Part shown: positions 35,227-42,398 of the stretch, one piece after another
How positions within the stretch are numbered: position 1 is the stretch's first letter
Layout: each line of letters starts with the position of its first letter
From: an uncultured Clostridia bacterium
GTDB taxonomy: Bacteria > Bacillota > Clostridia > Saccharofermentanales > Saccharofermentanaceae
Reading direction: 5' to 3'
Length of the DNA stretch: 64,000 nt
Assembly (NCBI GenBank): GCA_946403085.1
Contig: CAMIYM010000010.1
Span: 23,805-87,804 of the forward strand
Notes under the pieces: model-generated
The model's database searches: none
Seen by the model: only the letters and a program-made list of their open reading frames with translations
What the model was told of the DNA's origin: nothing
Translations under genes and position numbers: made by a program

Positions 35227-35709
35227 TTATCTGTTATCGACCTTTTCGGGATACATGTCGTGATTGAACAATCTGTCCTCTGCGACTTTCTCCCACTTCG
35301 TTCCGGGTTTTCCATAATTGCAGTAGGGATCGATCGAGATGCCTCCTCTGGGTGTGAACTTGCCCCAGACTTCGATGTATTTGGGATCCATGAGTTTTAT
35401 AAGGTCTTTCATTATTATGTTGACGCAGTCCTCGTGGAAGTCACCGTGATTCCTGAATGAGAAGAGGTAGAGCTTTAAAGATTTGCTCTCGACCATCTTT
35501 TCGGAGGGGACATAAGAGATCGTTATGGTTGCAAAATCCGGCTGGCCCGTGATGGGGCAGAGACTTGTGAACTCAGGGCAGTTGAACTTGACGAAGTAAT
35601 CGTTGTCCGGATGCTTGTTCATGAATGTCTCGAGTACGGACGGATCGTAATCCTGGCTGTAAACGGTGCCGTTTGAACCGAGCTTGGTAAGTCCTTCTTT
35701 TTCGCGCAT
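35227..35709 (-). CDS. queF: NADPH-dependent preQ0 reductase QueF
   Basis: Reduces 7-cyano-7-deazaguanine (preQ0) to preQ1, the free base inserted in tRNA on the way to queuosine. The 160-residue form is the short unimodular type found in Firmicutes. Active-site Cys51 and Asp58 lie in [13 protein letters not shown]; the QueF signature [16 protein letters not shown] and [12 protein letters not shown] follow. AAAGGGGT lies 7 bases before the ATG. It is the second gene of an operon with the preQ-type transporter at 35714, 4 bases apart, behind a structured leader. QueC, QueD and QueE were not seen nearby, so the cell may mainly import precursor. Confidence 0.93.
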   Translation of the reverse strand: MREKEGLTKLGSNGTVYSQDYDPSVLETFMNKHPDNDYFVKFNCPEFTSLCPITGQPDFATITISYVPSEKMVESKSLKLYLFSFRNHGDFHEDCVNIIMKDLIKLMDPKYIEVWGKFTPRGGISIDPYCNYGKPGTKWEKVAEDRLFNHDMYPEKVDNR

Positions 35710-35713
35710 GTTA

Positions 35714-36394
35714 TTACCCCTTTATGAAATTATACTTGAGGCCTTCGTCGAAGACGTCGATGCCTTCTTTTTTCTTAACTGCTTTTACAACAGCATATGT
35801 AACAGGTGTGAAAAGAACTTCGTAGCCGACCTTGAAAAGATACTGGAAAAGGATCATCTTGAGGACGATGGAGTTTTCCATGGTTCCCCAGAATGAGATC
35901 GTGATGAAGATGATGGAATCAAGGCCTTCACCTACGACAGTTGAAAGGATGGTCCTGAGCCAGAGGTTCTTGCCCTTTGTGACTACCTTAAGCTTCGAGA
36001 GCACGAATGAGTTGGAGAATTCTCCGAAAAGATAACCCGCAAAAGATGCGATCGCTACTCTTGGCGTTGTACCCATTACGACCGCATAAGCTTCCTGATT
36101 CTCCCAGTAACCGGGATGGGGAAGTGCTATAGTAACGAGGTAGATGAGTACTGCAAAGAAGCTGCAGCCGAAGCCGAGCCAGATGATAGTGCGTGCTTTT
36201 CTGAATCCGTAGACCTCTGTAAATACATCTCCGATGATGTAGGTGAGAGGGAAAAGGATGACTGCTGCAGGAAGTGTGATGTCAGCTGTGACAGCCCACA
36301 TCTTGCCGGCGATAAGATTGGATAAGAGCAGGCATGTAACGAATATGATGCCTATGCACATGAACAGTTTTGATACGTTTTTCTCTGTTGACAT
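35714..36394 (-). CDS. yhhQ: Queuosine-precursor transporter, YhhQ/COG1738 family
   Basis: A 226-residue membrane protein with six or more helices. Family landmarks: NLIAGKMW in the first helix region, [21 protein letters not shown], and [19 protein letters not shown]. The family imports queuosine precursors such as preQ0 or preQ1. Together with queF on the same transcript this gives uptake and reduction of preQ0. TAGGAG lies 6 bases before the ATG, directly after the T run of an intrinsic terminator, so translation only follows read-through of the leader. Confidence 0.9.
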   Translation of the reverse strand: MSTEKNVSKLFMCIGIIFVTCLLLSNLIAGKMWAVTADITLPAAVILFPLTYIIGDVFTEVYGFRKARTIIWLGFGCSFFAVLIYLVTIALPHPGYWENQEAYAVVMGTTPRVAIASFAGYLFGEFSNSFVLSKLKVVTKGKNLWLRTILSTVVGEGLDSIIFITISFWGTMENSIVLKMILFQYLFKVGYEVLFTPVTYAVVKAVKKKEGIDVFDEGLKYNFIKG

Positions 36395-36404
36395 AAAAAA
36401 CTCC

Positions 36405-36438
36405 TAAAAATAAAAATGACTCCCGAACACAGGAGTCA
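36405..36438 (-). terminator. Leader terminator (attenuator) of yhhQ-queF
   Basis: On the minus strand TGACTCC (36432-36438) pairs with GGAGTCA (36417-36423), followed by TTTTTATTTTT (36405-36416) just before the ribosome site of yhhQ. It is placed to terminate the leader transcript. Confidence 0.8.
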
Positions 36439-36475
36439 CATTTAATCAAGCAAGCCAAACAAATAAGCATAACAA

Positions 36476-36597
36476 TGCGTATTCAAGGCGGTAAAATGTT
36501 TGTCCTGGTTTTGTTTTGCGACAGGATGGCACAAACGAACTGTCGGCTCCGTTCTTGGAGCACGCATAAAATACTATATCTGCTGATGCAAAGTCAA
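36476..36597 (-). promoter_or_regulatory. Structured leader, candidate preQ1-responsive riboswitch
   Basis: Minus strand: TTGACT (-35, 36592-36597) and a TATAGTAT -10 region (36571-36578). The transcript can form an outer stem 36562-36566/36476-36480, hairpin GCTCC/GGAGC (36546-36561), hairpin CGACAG/CTGTCG (36540-36545/36519-36524), and the loop of that hairpin can pair as a pseudoknot: GTTTGT (36531-36536) with ACAAAC (36498-36503), extended by CC with GG. A pseudoknotted leader, then a terminator, then queuosine genes is what a preQ1 riboswitch looks like. I cannot match it to the class I or II consensus; class III or a new class remains possible. Confidence 0.6.
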
Positions 36598-36701
36598 GAA
36601 AATATATTTGTTATTTAGAAAAATGGCATTTTTCGAAAGATGTAATCAAGAATTCTTTATGTTATATTATTGCGTATGGAATAAGGAAAGGGCGATGAAT
36701 A

Positions 36702-37865
36702 ATGGCAGTATTGTGCGAAAACTGTGCAGGCAGACTTATCTTCAATCCGGCATCACAGAAGCTGGAGTGTGCTACATGTGGCAGTTCTTTTTATCCTGAA
36801 GATGTTGAAGATAAATATGCTGATGCAAGTTCAAAGTATTATGACACGAGGGTATATACCTGCAATCACTGTGGTGCTGAGATCATTACGAGCGATACGG
36901 AGGTCTCCACATTCTGTGTCTATTGCGGAAACCCGTCTATCAACTTCAGCAGGATCTCAAAGGAATACAGACCTGACGGTCTCATACCGTTTCAGGTAAC
37001 AAAAGAAGATGCGATCAGGTATATCAACATAAGGCTTCTGAAGAATCCTATCGTGCCGAAAGAACTTAAGAGTAAGTGCGTTGCAGAGAACCTCAGAGGT
37101 ATCTATGTTCCTTACTGGATCGTTAACGCCGAATATACTGAGGCAGACTTCCTCACAGGTAAAGTCAAGCAGGGCAAGAGAACAGAGACAAGGTGTTATT
37201 CGAGAGCGGGAAATGTGAGTTTCAAGAATGTCCCGGTAGATGGTTCGAGGATCTTAAATGATGATGTCAGCTGTAAGCTGGAACCGTTCTACCTTGAAGA
37301 TTCCAAGACTTTTGACGAGGATTATCTGAACGGTTTCTATTCGAATACTTCGGATATGAGGTATAACGATCTCAGGAATTCAGCTGCCCACAGATGCCAC
37401 AAACTCTTTGAGGAAGACGTGGTAAAGACGGTGGAGGCAAAAGACGTTAAGATCAAGGACTATATCCATTGGATCGATATAGCTGACGATCCGGTCTATA
37501 TGATGCTTCCCGTGTGGTTTTTGACCTTCAAATATAACGAAAAGCCGTACACCATACTGGTCAATGGACAGACAGGAAAAGTCGTAGGCACTATGCCCTG
37601 GGAAAAGAAACGTGTAGTTGCGATAGGCGTTTCTGTTTTCCTTTTCGTGGTAGCCCTGTTCGCATTGCTTTGGGTATCCATGTATTTCGAACATGGAGCA
37701 TTCTATTTCTTTACGATATTCAATGCTTATGGATTTGCAGGCTTGCTTGTCGGTGCATCAGCTGCGTTTACGGCCGGCATTGTCGGAATACGAAGGATAT
37801 GGAAGAATCTGAGGCTCACCCAGTCTGAAGATATCTTCAAGTACGTTAAGAAAAGGCAGGGCTGA
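36702..37865 (+). CDS. Zinc-ribbon membrane protein (paralogue 2 of 3)
   Basis: A 387-residue protein of the same family as the genes at 23969 and 61012. Two zinc ribbons: CENCAG...CATCGS (residues ~5-27) and CNHCGA...CVYCGN (~52-76). The central domain starts GLIPFQVTKEDAI, contains GIYVPYWIVNAEY, and closes with LPVWFLTFKYNEKPYTILVN and GQTGKVVGTMPW. Two C-terminal helices (~304-327 and ~333-360) anchor it. The ribosome site (AAGGAA) is 14 or more bases upstream of the ATG and weak. The next gene, 3 bases later, encodes a small membrane protein that may be its partner. Confidence 0.75.
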   Translation: MAVLCENCAGRLIFNPASQKLECATCGSSFYPEDVEDKYADASSKYYDTRVYTCNHCGAEIITSDTEVSTFCVYCGNPSINFSRISKEYRPDGLIPFQVTKEDAIRYINIRLLKNPIVPKELKSKCVAENLRGIYVPYWIVNAEYTEADFLTGKVKQGKRTETRCYSRAGNVSFKNVPVDGSRILNDDVSCKLEPFYLEDSKTFDEDYLNGFYSNTSDMRYNDLRNSAAHRCHKLFEEDVVKTVEAKDVKIKDYIHWIDIADDPVYMMLPVWFLTFKYNEKPYTILVNGQTGKVVGTMPWEKKRVVAIGVSVFLFVVALFALLWVSMYFEHGAFYFFTIFNAYGFAGLLVGASAAFTAGIVGIRRIWKNLRLTQSEDIFKYVKKRQG

Positions 37866-37868
37866 TGT

Positions 37869-38183
37869 ATGGAAGAAAGATTATTTAATATAGTTGCCAT
37901 GTTCGTGGGCTTTATAGTCTTTACAGCTGCAGCATTCGCTCTTTTCGCAGTCTATAAGGTCTTGAAAAAGTATGCGGACTTCGGAGATTCTTCATGCAAG
38001 ATCGGCGAGTATAGTAAAAGTGGAGTAAAGTACACCCGATTTGGAGATGATGTGCCTTCCAGCGACAAGTATCATCTTTTTGCTGATTACGGAGAAAACC
38101 CGTTCGAGAACAGAAGACACAGGATTCCCGAAGTGCTCCTGCTGAATACCCAAAAGGATAAGCAGGAAGATATAGAGATTTGA
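37869..38183 (+). CDS. Small membrane-anchored protein of unknown function
   Basis: A 104-residue protein with one N-terminal helix (~residues 6-30) and a hydrophilic remainder rich in Asp, Lys and Tyr (YADFGDSSCKIGEYSKSG, FADYGENPFENRRHRIPE). It starts 3 bases after the zinc-ribbon gene, so the two are cotranscribed and possibly act together at the membrane. No family recognised. Confidence 0.6.
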   Translation: MEERLFNIVAMFVGFIVFTAAAFALFAVYKVLKKYADFGDSSCKIGEYSKSGVKYTRFGDDVPSSDKYHLFADYGENPFENRRHRIPEVLLLNTQKDKQEDIEI

Positions 38184-38193
38184 GGATAAAGAG

Positions 38194-38856
38194 ATGCAGA
38201 GTAAAAAAGGCGTGATTTTCGATATGGATGGCACAGTCTGGGATTCTTCCGAGAATGTTGCAAAGTCATGGACTGTCAAAGTTCAGGAAGCAGGGTTTAC
38301 CGATAAAGTGGTAACCCGTGAAGACATCCAGAGGAACATGGGTAAGCCCATGGATGCGATTGCAGATGACCTTTTCACATATACGGAAAAGGGCCCCGAA
38401 AGAGATGCGCTCCGCTATGCGTGCGAGGAATACGAGAACGAGTATCTAAGAGAACACGGCGGCATCCTCTACGAAGGCATCTGTGAGACCTGGACCAAGC
38501 TTAAGGAGATGGGTTATCACGTCTATATCGTAAGCAACTGCCAGGCAGGTTATATCGAGGCATTCCTCGAGTACTATAAGATCGCTTACGGCAATCCTGA
38601 AGACCTTGTTGAAGATATCGAATGCTATGGCAATAACTTCAAGCAGAAGGATGAGAATATCAAACTTCTGGCTGAGCGCAACGGCCTTACGGAAGCATGC
38701 TATGTCGGTGATATCCAGAGCGATTACGATTCGACAGTAAAAGCAGGTTTCCCGTTTATTCATGCGAAGTACGGATTCGGCACGATCAATACAGAAGTGC
38801 CTGTAATAAACAATTTTGAAGAACTTATAAAAGTTGTTCCTGAAGTAATCGGATAA
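38194..38856 (+). CDS. HAD-superfamily phosphatase, phosphoglycolate-phosphatase-like
   Basis: A 220-residue HAD hydrolase. Motif I is VIFDMDGTVWDSS with the nucleophile Asp near residue 11; motif II is the VYIVSNCQAGY stretch with Ser; motif III/IV Lys and the acidic pair lie in YVGDIQSDYDSTVKAG. The helical cap between residues ~18 and ~90 is of the Gph/PgmB type. Substrate unknown: phosphoglycolate, a sugar phosphate or a glycerol phosphate are all possible. GAGGATAAAGAG precedes the ATG. The G1P dehydrogenase gene follows after 21 bases with its own ribosome site. Confidence 0.85.
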   Translation: MQSKKGVIFDMDGTVWDSSENVAKSWTVKVQEAGFTDKVVTREDIQRNMGKPMDAIADDLFTYTEKGPERDALRYACEEYENEYLREHGGILYEGICETWTKLKEMGYHVYIVSNCQAGYIEAFLEYYKIAYGNPEDLVEDIECYGNNFKQKDENIKLLAERNGLTEACYVGDIQSDYDSTVKAGFPFIHAKYGFGTINTEVPVINNFEELIKVVPEVIG

Positions 38857-38877
38857 CAAGAAAGAGAGGTCAGCATT

Positions 38878-39933
38878 ATGCCAAAAGATGAGATATCCAT
38901 ACCGTCTATCTTAAAGATCGAAAAAGGTGTCACCGCAAACATCGGTGAGTATTTGAAAGATGCCGGCTTTACACAGGTTGTTATCCTCTTCGGCAACGGT
39001 CTTATCTCAATGTTCGGCGATACTGTTTTCGCATCATTCGAGAAGGCCGGCGTCAAGGTCCTTCATCACCAGGAGATGGATACTGTTGACTTCAATGACA
39101 TCACTAATCTCGCATTCGAACTTCCCAACAAGACCCAGGCGATCATTGGCATGGGCGGCGGAAAAGTAATCGATGCGGCTAAGTATATCGGTTATGTGCT
39201 TCGCATTCCTTTCATTAGTGTTCCGACGAGTTCATCTTCAGACGGATTTTCCAGTTCTTCCGCATCGCTTATCGTTGACGGACACAGGAAATCTCTTCCT
39301 GCTAAGATGGCTTACGGCATCCTTGTGGATACGGATGTTATCAAGAGCGCACCTGTAAGATTCCTCCACTCCGGTGTAGGCGATATGGTTGCCAAGATCC
39401 AGTCCACATACGACTGGCAGCACGAGGAAGATCTTGGCTATGATGAAGTAAATGATTTTGCATTTATGGTTGCCAAGAAGGCTGTAAATTCTTTCGTAAG
39501 AACACCTTTTGAATCTATAGAGGAAGAGCTCTTCCTGAAAGAACTTCTTGACTCACTTGCCATGAGCGGAGTCGCTAATGAGATCGCCGGATCTTCTGCA
39601 CCTACCAGCGGCAGTGAGCATCTTATCTCGCATGCTCTTGATTCATTCCTTGAGCGTCCGCAGCTTCACGGCGTGCAGGTCGGAATCGCCACATACATCA
39701 TGTGCAAGATCCTGGATCACCGCTGGAAGAGAGTTGATACTATCTTCACAAAGACAGGCTTCTGGGATTATTGTGCGACACTTGATCTGAAGGCTGAGGA
39801 TTATTCAAAGGCGATCGATATGGCTCCTTCCATAAAGCCTCACCGCCACACATATCTTCATGAAGAGAAATACAGAGACATGGCTAAAGCCCTGCTCTCA
39901 AGCGATGAGAAACTGAAGGCGATCCTTCACTGA
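38878..39933 (+). CDS. sn-Glycerol-1-phosphate dehydrogenase (AraM/EgsA family)
   Basis: Reduces dihydroxyacetone phosphate to sn-glycerol-1-phosphate, the backbone of archaeal lipids, also made by AraM in some Firmicutes. The 351-residue protein has the iron-alcohol-dehydrogenase fold with AIIGMGGGKVIDAAKYIGY, the family-specific VPTSSSSDGFSSSSASL stretch, and metal ligands in the SGSEHLISHALD and LHGVQVGIAT segments. GAGAGG precedes the ATG. Its job is explained neither by the HAD neighbour nor by mnmA, but the operon at 41797 encodes enzymes that act on such lipids. No PcrB/GGGPS gene is visible. Glycerol dehydrogenase-like activity is the alternative. Confidence 0.8.
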   Translation: MPKDEISIPSILKIEKGVTANIGEYLKDAGFTQVVILFGNGLISMFGDTVFASFEKAGVKVLHHQEMDTVDFNDITNLAFELPNKTQAIIGMGGGKVIDAAKYIGYVLRIPFISVPTSSSSDGFSSSSASLIVDGHRKSLPAKMAYGILVDTDVIKSAPVRFLHSGVGDMVAKIQSTYDWQHEEDLGYDEVNDFAFMVAKKAVNSFVRTPFESIEEELFLKELLDSLAMSGVANEIAGSSAPTSGSEHLISHALDSFLERPQLHGVQVGIATYIMCKILDHRWKRVDTIFTKTGFWDYCATLDLKAEDYSKAIDMAPSIKPHRHTYLHEEKYRDMAKALLSSDEKLKAILH

Positions 39934-39947
39934 TAAAGGAGAACGTA

Positions 39948-40340
39948 ATGAGAAGAAAAGTATTGGCTGTGATCGGCCTTTTTATGTGCGTGTTTATTTT
40001 CGCGGGATGCGGCGAAAAGGGAATCTAGGGAAACTGGGAACTCTATGAAGAGATCGAGAGCGACGGCAACAAGCTCGATAAGAAAGAACTCGAGGAAAAG
40101 GGCATCAATGAGAGATATGAGATCGTCGAGGATAAGGTCCATTACACATGCAGTATGGCCTTGATGAAGAAAGACGTCGAGTTCGATATGGACCTTGTCG
40201 ATAAAGGCGATAACAGGTATGAGTTCATCTTAATGAAGAAGATCACATTCGCATCTGTAGAAGTCCGCGGCAACTACATGACTTATTATGTCGGTTCGGG
40301 TGAAGATCAGACCAAGATGGTCTTTAAACGTGCGAAATAG
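39948..40340 (+). pseudogene. Lipoprotein gene interrupted by an in-frame TAG
   Basis: AAAGGAG is 6 bases before the ATG at 39948. The frame encodes a good lipoprotein signal with lipobox FAGC (Cys at codon 21), then TAG at codon 27 (40026-40028), and then continues without a further stop for 104 codons to a TAG at 40338. The part after the stop starts GNWELYEEIES, the G-x-W-x-L start of lipocalin-like/DUF5640 domains, and is rich in coherent strands (RYEFILMKKITFASVEVRG). So a single codon, probably a sense codon such as AAG, CAG or GAG, has become TAG. It may be a recent mutation, a sequencing error or a read-through site. Confidence 0.8.
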
Positions 40341-40360
40341 ACCTGTTCTTCAGCCGCTTG

Positions 40361-40416
40361 TTGATGATTCTCTCCAAATGTGAAACAATATCAGGCGATA
40401 TCAAACCTTAAGGTGA
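40361..40416 (+). promoter_or_regulatory. Promoter and ribosome site that set the mnmA start
   Basis: TTGATG (40361-40366) and AACAAT (40384-40389), 17 bases apart. AAGGTGA (40410-40416) is 5 bases before the GTG at 40422. The frame is open further upstream to a GTG at 40380, but that would lie in the promoter. Confidence 0.55.
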
Positions 40417-40421
40417 ATGAA

Positions 40422-41483
40422 GTGACTAAAGTAATCGTCGGAATGTCAGGTGGAGTGGACAGCGCTGTTGCAGCATATTTGCTTAAGCAACAGGGCATGG
40501 AAGTCATCGGCGTTACTCTGCGTGTATGGGGTTCTGACGAAGAAGGCGACAGCAGATGCTGCGAGATCGATGAGGCAAGACGCATCTGTGAGATCCTTGA
40601 TATCAAATATCATCCGCATAACTGCACATCGCTTTTCAAAAAGAATGTCGTCGATCCTTTTGTTGATTCATATCTTGAAGGACAGACACCCAACCCTTGT
40701 ATCGAATGCAACCGCTACGTTAAGTGGGGCAAACTGATAGAACTCGCAGATATTTTCGGAGCAGATTATGTGGCAACAGGCCACTACGCTTTTATCGAGA
40801 AACTCCCCAACGGCAGATATACTGTCCGCAAGGCATCGCATATCGGCAAAGACCAGACATACATGCTCTATAAGCTTACGCAGGAGCAGCTCTCAAGAAC
40901 GCTCATGCCTCTTGGAAAATATACCAAGGATGAAGTGCGCGCCATAGCAGAGCAGGCGGGGCTCCCCTGTGCACATAAGGAAGAATCCCAGGAGATCTGC
41001 TTCGTTACTGAAGGAAGATATACGGACTTCATAAGCGAGCATACAGACAAAGCTATTCCCGGTGAAGGCAACTTCGTGGACACTGAGGGCAACATCCTCG
41101 GAAAGCACAAGGGCATTCACCAGTACACTGTCGGCCAGAGAAAAGGTCTTGGCATTGCACTCGGCCATCCTGCTTTTGTAGTAAAGATCTGCCCTGAGAA
41201 CAATACTGTTGTATTAGGCACGGAAGCAGCTCTCATGGTTGATGATTTCTGCTGCCGCGACGTGAATTTCTTAAGCATTCCGGAGCCTTCTGAAGGTGAT
41301 AAGATCAGATGCCTTGCCAAGGCCAGATATCACCAGACCGAGCGTCCTGCCACAGTTGAATATCTTGGCGGCTCTAAGGTAAGGATCAAGCTGGATGAGG
41401 CTGTGAAGGGCGTATCACCGGGACAGTCTTCCGTATTCTATGATGAGAACGGCTGCGTTGTAGGCGGCGGAATAATCTGCTGA
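40422..41483 (+). CDS. mnmA: tRNA-specific 2-thiouridylase MnmA
   Basis: Puts sulfur on C2 of uridine-34 in tRNA-Lys, -Glu and -Gln, using ATP and a persulfide donor. The 353-residue protein has the PP-loop VGMSGGVDSAVAAYLLKQQG at the N-terminus, the first catalytic Cys in NPCIECNRYVKWG, the second in ESQEICFV, plus ATGHYA and KDQTYMLYKL. GTG 40422 is preferred over 40380 because of its ribosome site and because MnmA proteins normally begin a few residues before the PP-loop. It is monocistronic. CCGGA-TAAAAG-TCCGG follows the stop but without a T run. Confidence 0.93.
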   Translation: MTKVIVGMSGGVDSAVAAYLLKQQGMEVIGVTLRVWGSDEEGDSRCCEIDEARRICEILDIKYHPHNCTSLFKKNVVDPFVDSYLEGQTPNPCIECNRYVKWGKLIELADIFGADYVATGHYAFIEKLPNGRYTVRKASHIGKDQTYMLYKLTQEQLSRTLMPLGKYTKDEVRAIAEQAGLPCAHKEESQEICFVTEGRYTDFISEHTDKAIPGEGNFVDTEGNILGKHKGIHQYTVGQRKGLGIALGHPAFVVKICPENNTVVLGTEAALMVDDFCCRDVNFLSIPEPSEGDKIRCLAKARYHQTERPATVEYLGGSKVRIKLDEAVKGVSPGQSSVFYDENGCVVGGGIIC

Positions 41484-41796
41484 TCCAATATTCCGGATAA
41501 AAGTCCGGCAGTACTGGAACCCTGTCATGAAAACACGAAAATCCCAAGTATCAACAAAGCCCAACATGCCACAAGTTTGCCGAAAAATAGTTTGATTATC
41601 AAAGCAACCTTGCCGTATTATGCGGCTAAGTAGAAAGAAACCTATAGATTTAATACCGCCTCTGGTATTCGTGACCGTTGCCGGGGCATAGTTCAGGGGG
41701 AACAGGTTCGCGGAGATCCTTATGAACACCGACTAATATATTAATTATAATTTGGTGCTTTATGACCGTTATGGTAGGATATGCGAGGAGGAGATT
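41484..41796 (+). other. Noncoding interval with several hairpins before the lipid operon
   Basis: No gene supported. Hairpins: CCGGA/TCCGG just after mnmA, GCCG/CGGC (41612-41626), the perfect AATACC-GCCTCT-GGTATT (41652-41669) and GTTCA/TGAAC (41691-41695/41723-41727). A TTGATT...TATTAT promoter-like pair near 41592-41620 could start a ~110-base RNA. No known riboswitch consensus recognised. The downstream promoter uses TGAACA (41723-41728) and TATAAT (41746-41751), 17 bases apart. Confidence 0.45.
41723..41793 (+). promoter_or_regulatory. Promoter and ribosome site of the lipid operon
   Basis: TGAACA (41723-41728), 17-base spacer, TATAAT (41746-41751). GAGGAGGAG (41785-41793) lies 3-8 bases before the ATG at 41797. 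Confidence 0.65.
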
Positions 41797-42387
41797 ATGC
41801 TCAGGACTATAGGAATGATGTATGTTACCCTGATCCCGACTGTGCTTGCGGGAATTGTGGTAATGATATGGTGCAAGCTTCCCATATTAAAGGCCATAGC
41901 AAAGCCAATAGACTGCGGGAAGAATTTCTTGGACGGCAAGAGACTTTTTGGTGATAACAAGACATGGAAAGGCATGCTTGGTTATCTCATCTTCAACACA
42001 CTCTTTTCAGTGCTGTGGGGTCTTGCCTGCACGAACCAGAGCCTGGGCAGTCTTAATTTCTTCTATCAGGATCATGAGAACACGCTGACTTTTAACCTTC
42101 TTATCGGTGTCCTTCTTGGACTCGGGTATTCTCTTTTCGAGCTGCCGAACAGCTTTCTTAAGAGAAGACTGGATATTACTCCCGGAAAGACTTTGAAGGG
42201 TTTCTGGAAGGTGTTCTTCGTATTTCTTGACCAGGCTGATTCCGTGTTCGGTGTAGCACTTGTTGTGTGGCTTTTCTATCCGCTCGGTATCGGTCTTTAT
42301 TTTTTATATGTGCTTGTCGGAGCTGCAACGCATCTGCTTCTTAACATGATGCTTTACTTCATGCATCTCCGTAAAAATATGTTTTAA
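41797..42387 (+). CDS. CDP-archaeol synthase (CarS)-like membrane protein
   Basis: A 196-residue integral membrane protein with five or so helices. The cytoplasmic loop PIDCGKNFLDGKRLFGDNKTWKG matches the CarS signature (P-I-D-x-G, D-G-x-R/K, G-D-x-K-T-x-x-G), and ELPNSFLKRRLDITPG followed by FFVFLDQADSV matches the family's second conserved loop. CarS transfers CMP from CTP to a lipid phosphate, giving a CDP-activated lipid. In bacteria such a protein may act on diacylglycerol- or isoprenoid-glycerol phosphates. It is the first gene of a tight operon whose next steps are a CDP-alcohol transferase and a phosphatidylserine-type decarboxylase, which fits exactly. Confidence 0.8.
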   Translation: MLRTIGMMYVTLIPTVLAGIVVMIWCKLPILKAIAKPIDCGKNFLDGKRLFGDNKTWKGMLGYLIFNTLFSVLWGLACTNQSLGSLNFFYQDHENTLTFNLLIGVLLGLGYSLFELPNSFLKRRLDITPGKTLKGFWKVFFVFLDQADSVFGVALVVWLFYPLGIGLYFLYVLVGAATHLLLNMMLYFMHLRKNMF

Positions 42388-42398
42388 GGATCACTTTT

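Noticed and set aside
41415..41729. 104-codon minus-strand frame across the mnmA end and the noncoding interval
   Set aside because: It overlaps mnmA antisense and the lipid-operon promoter, with no ribosome site or recognisable domain.
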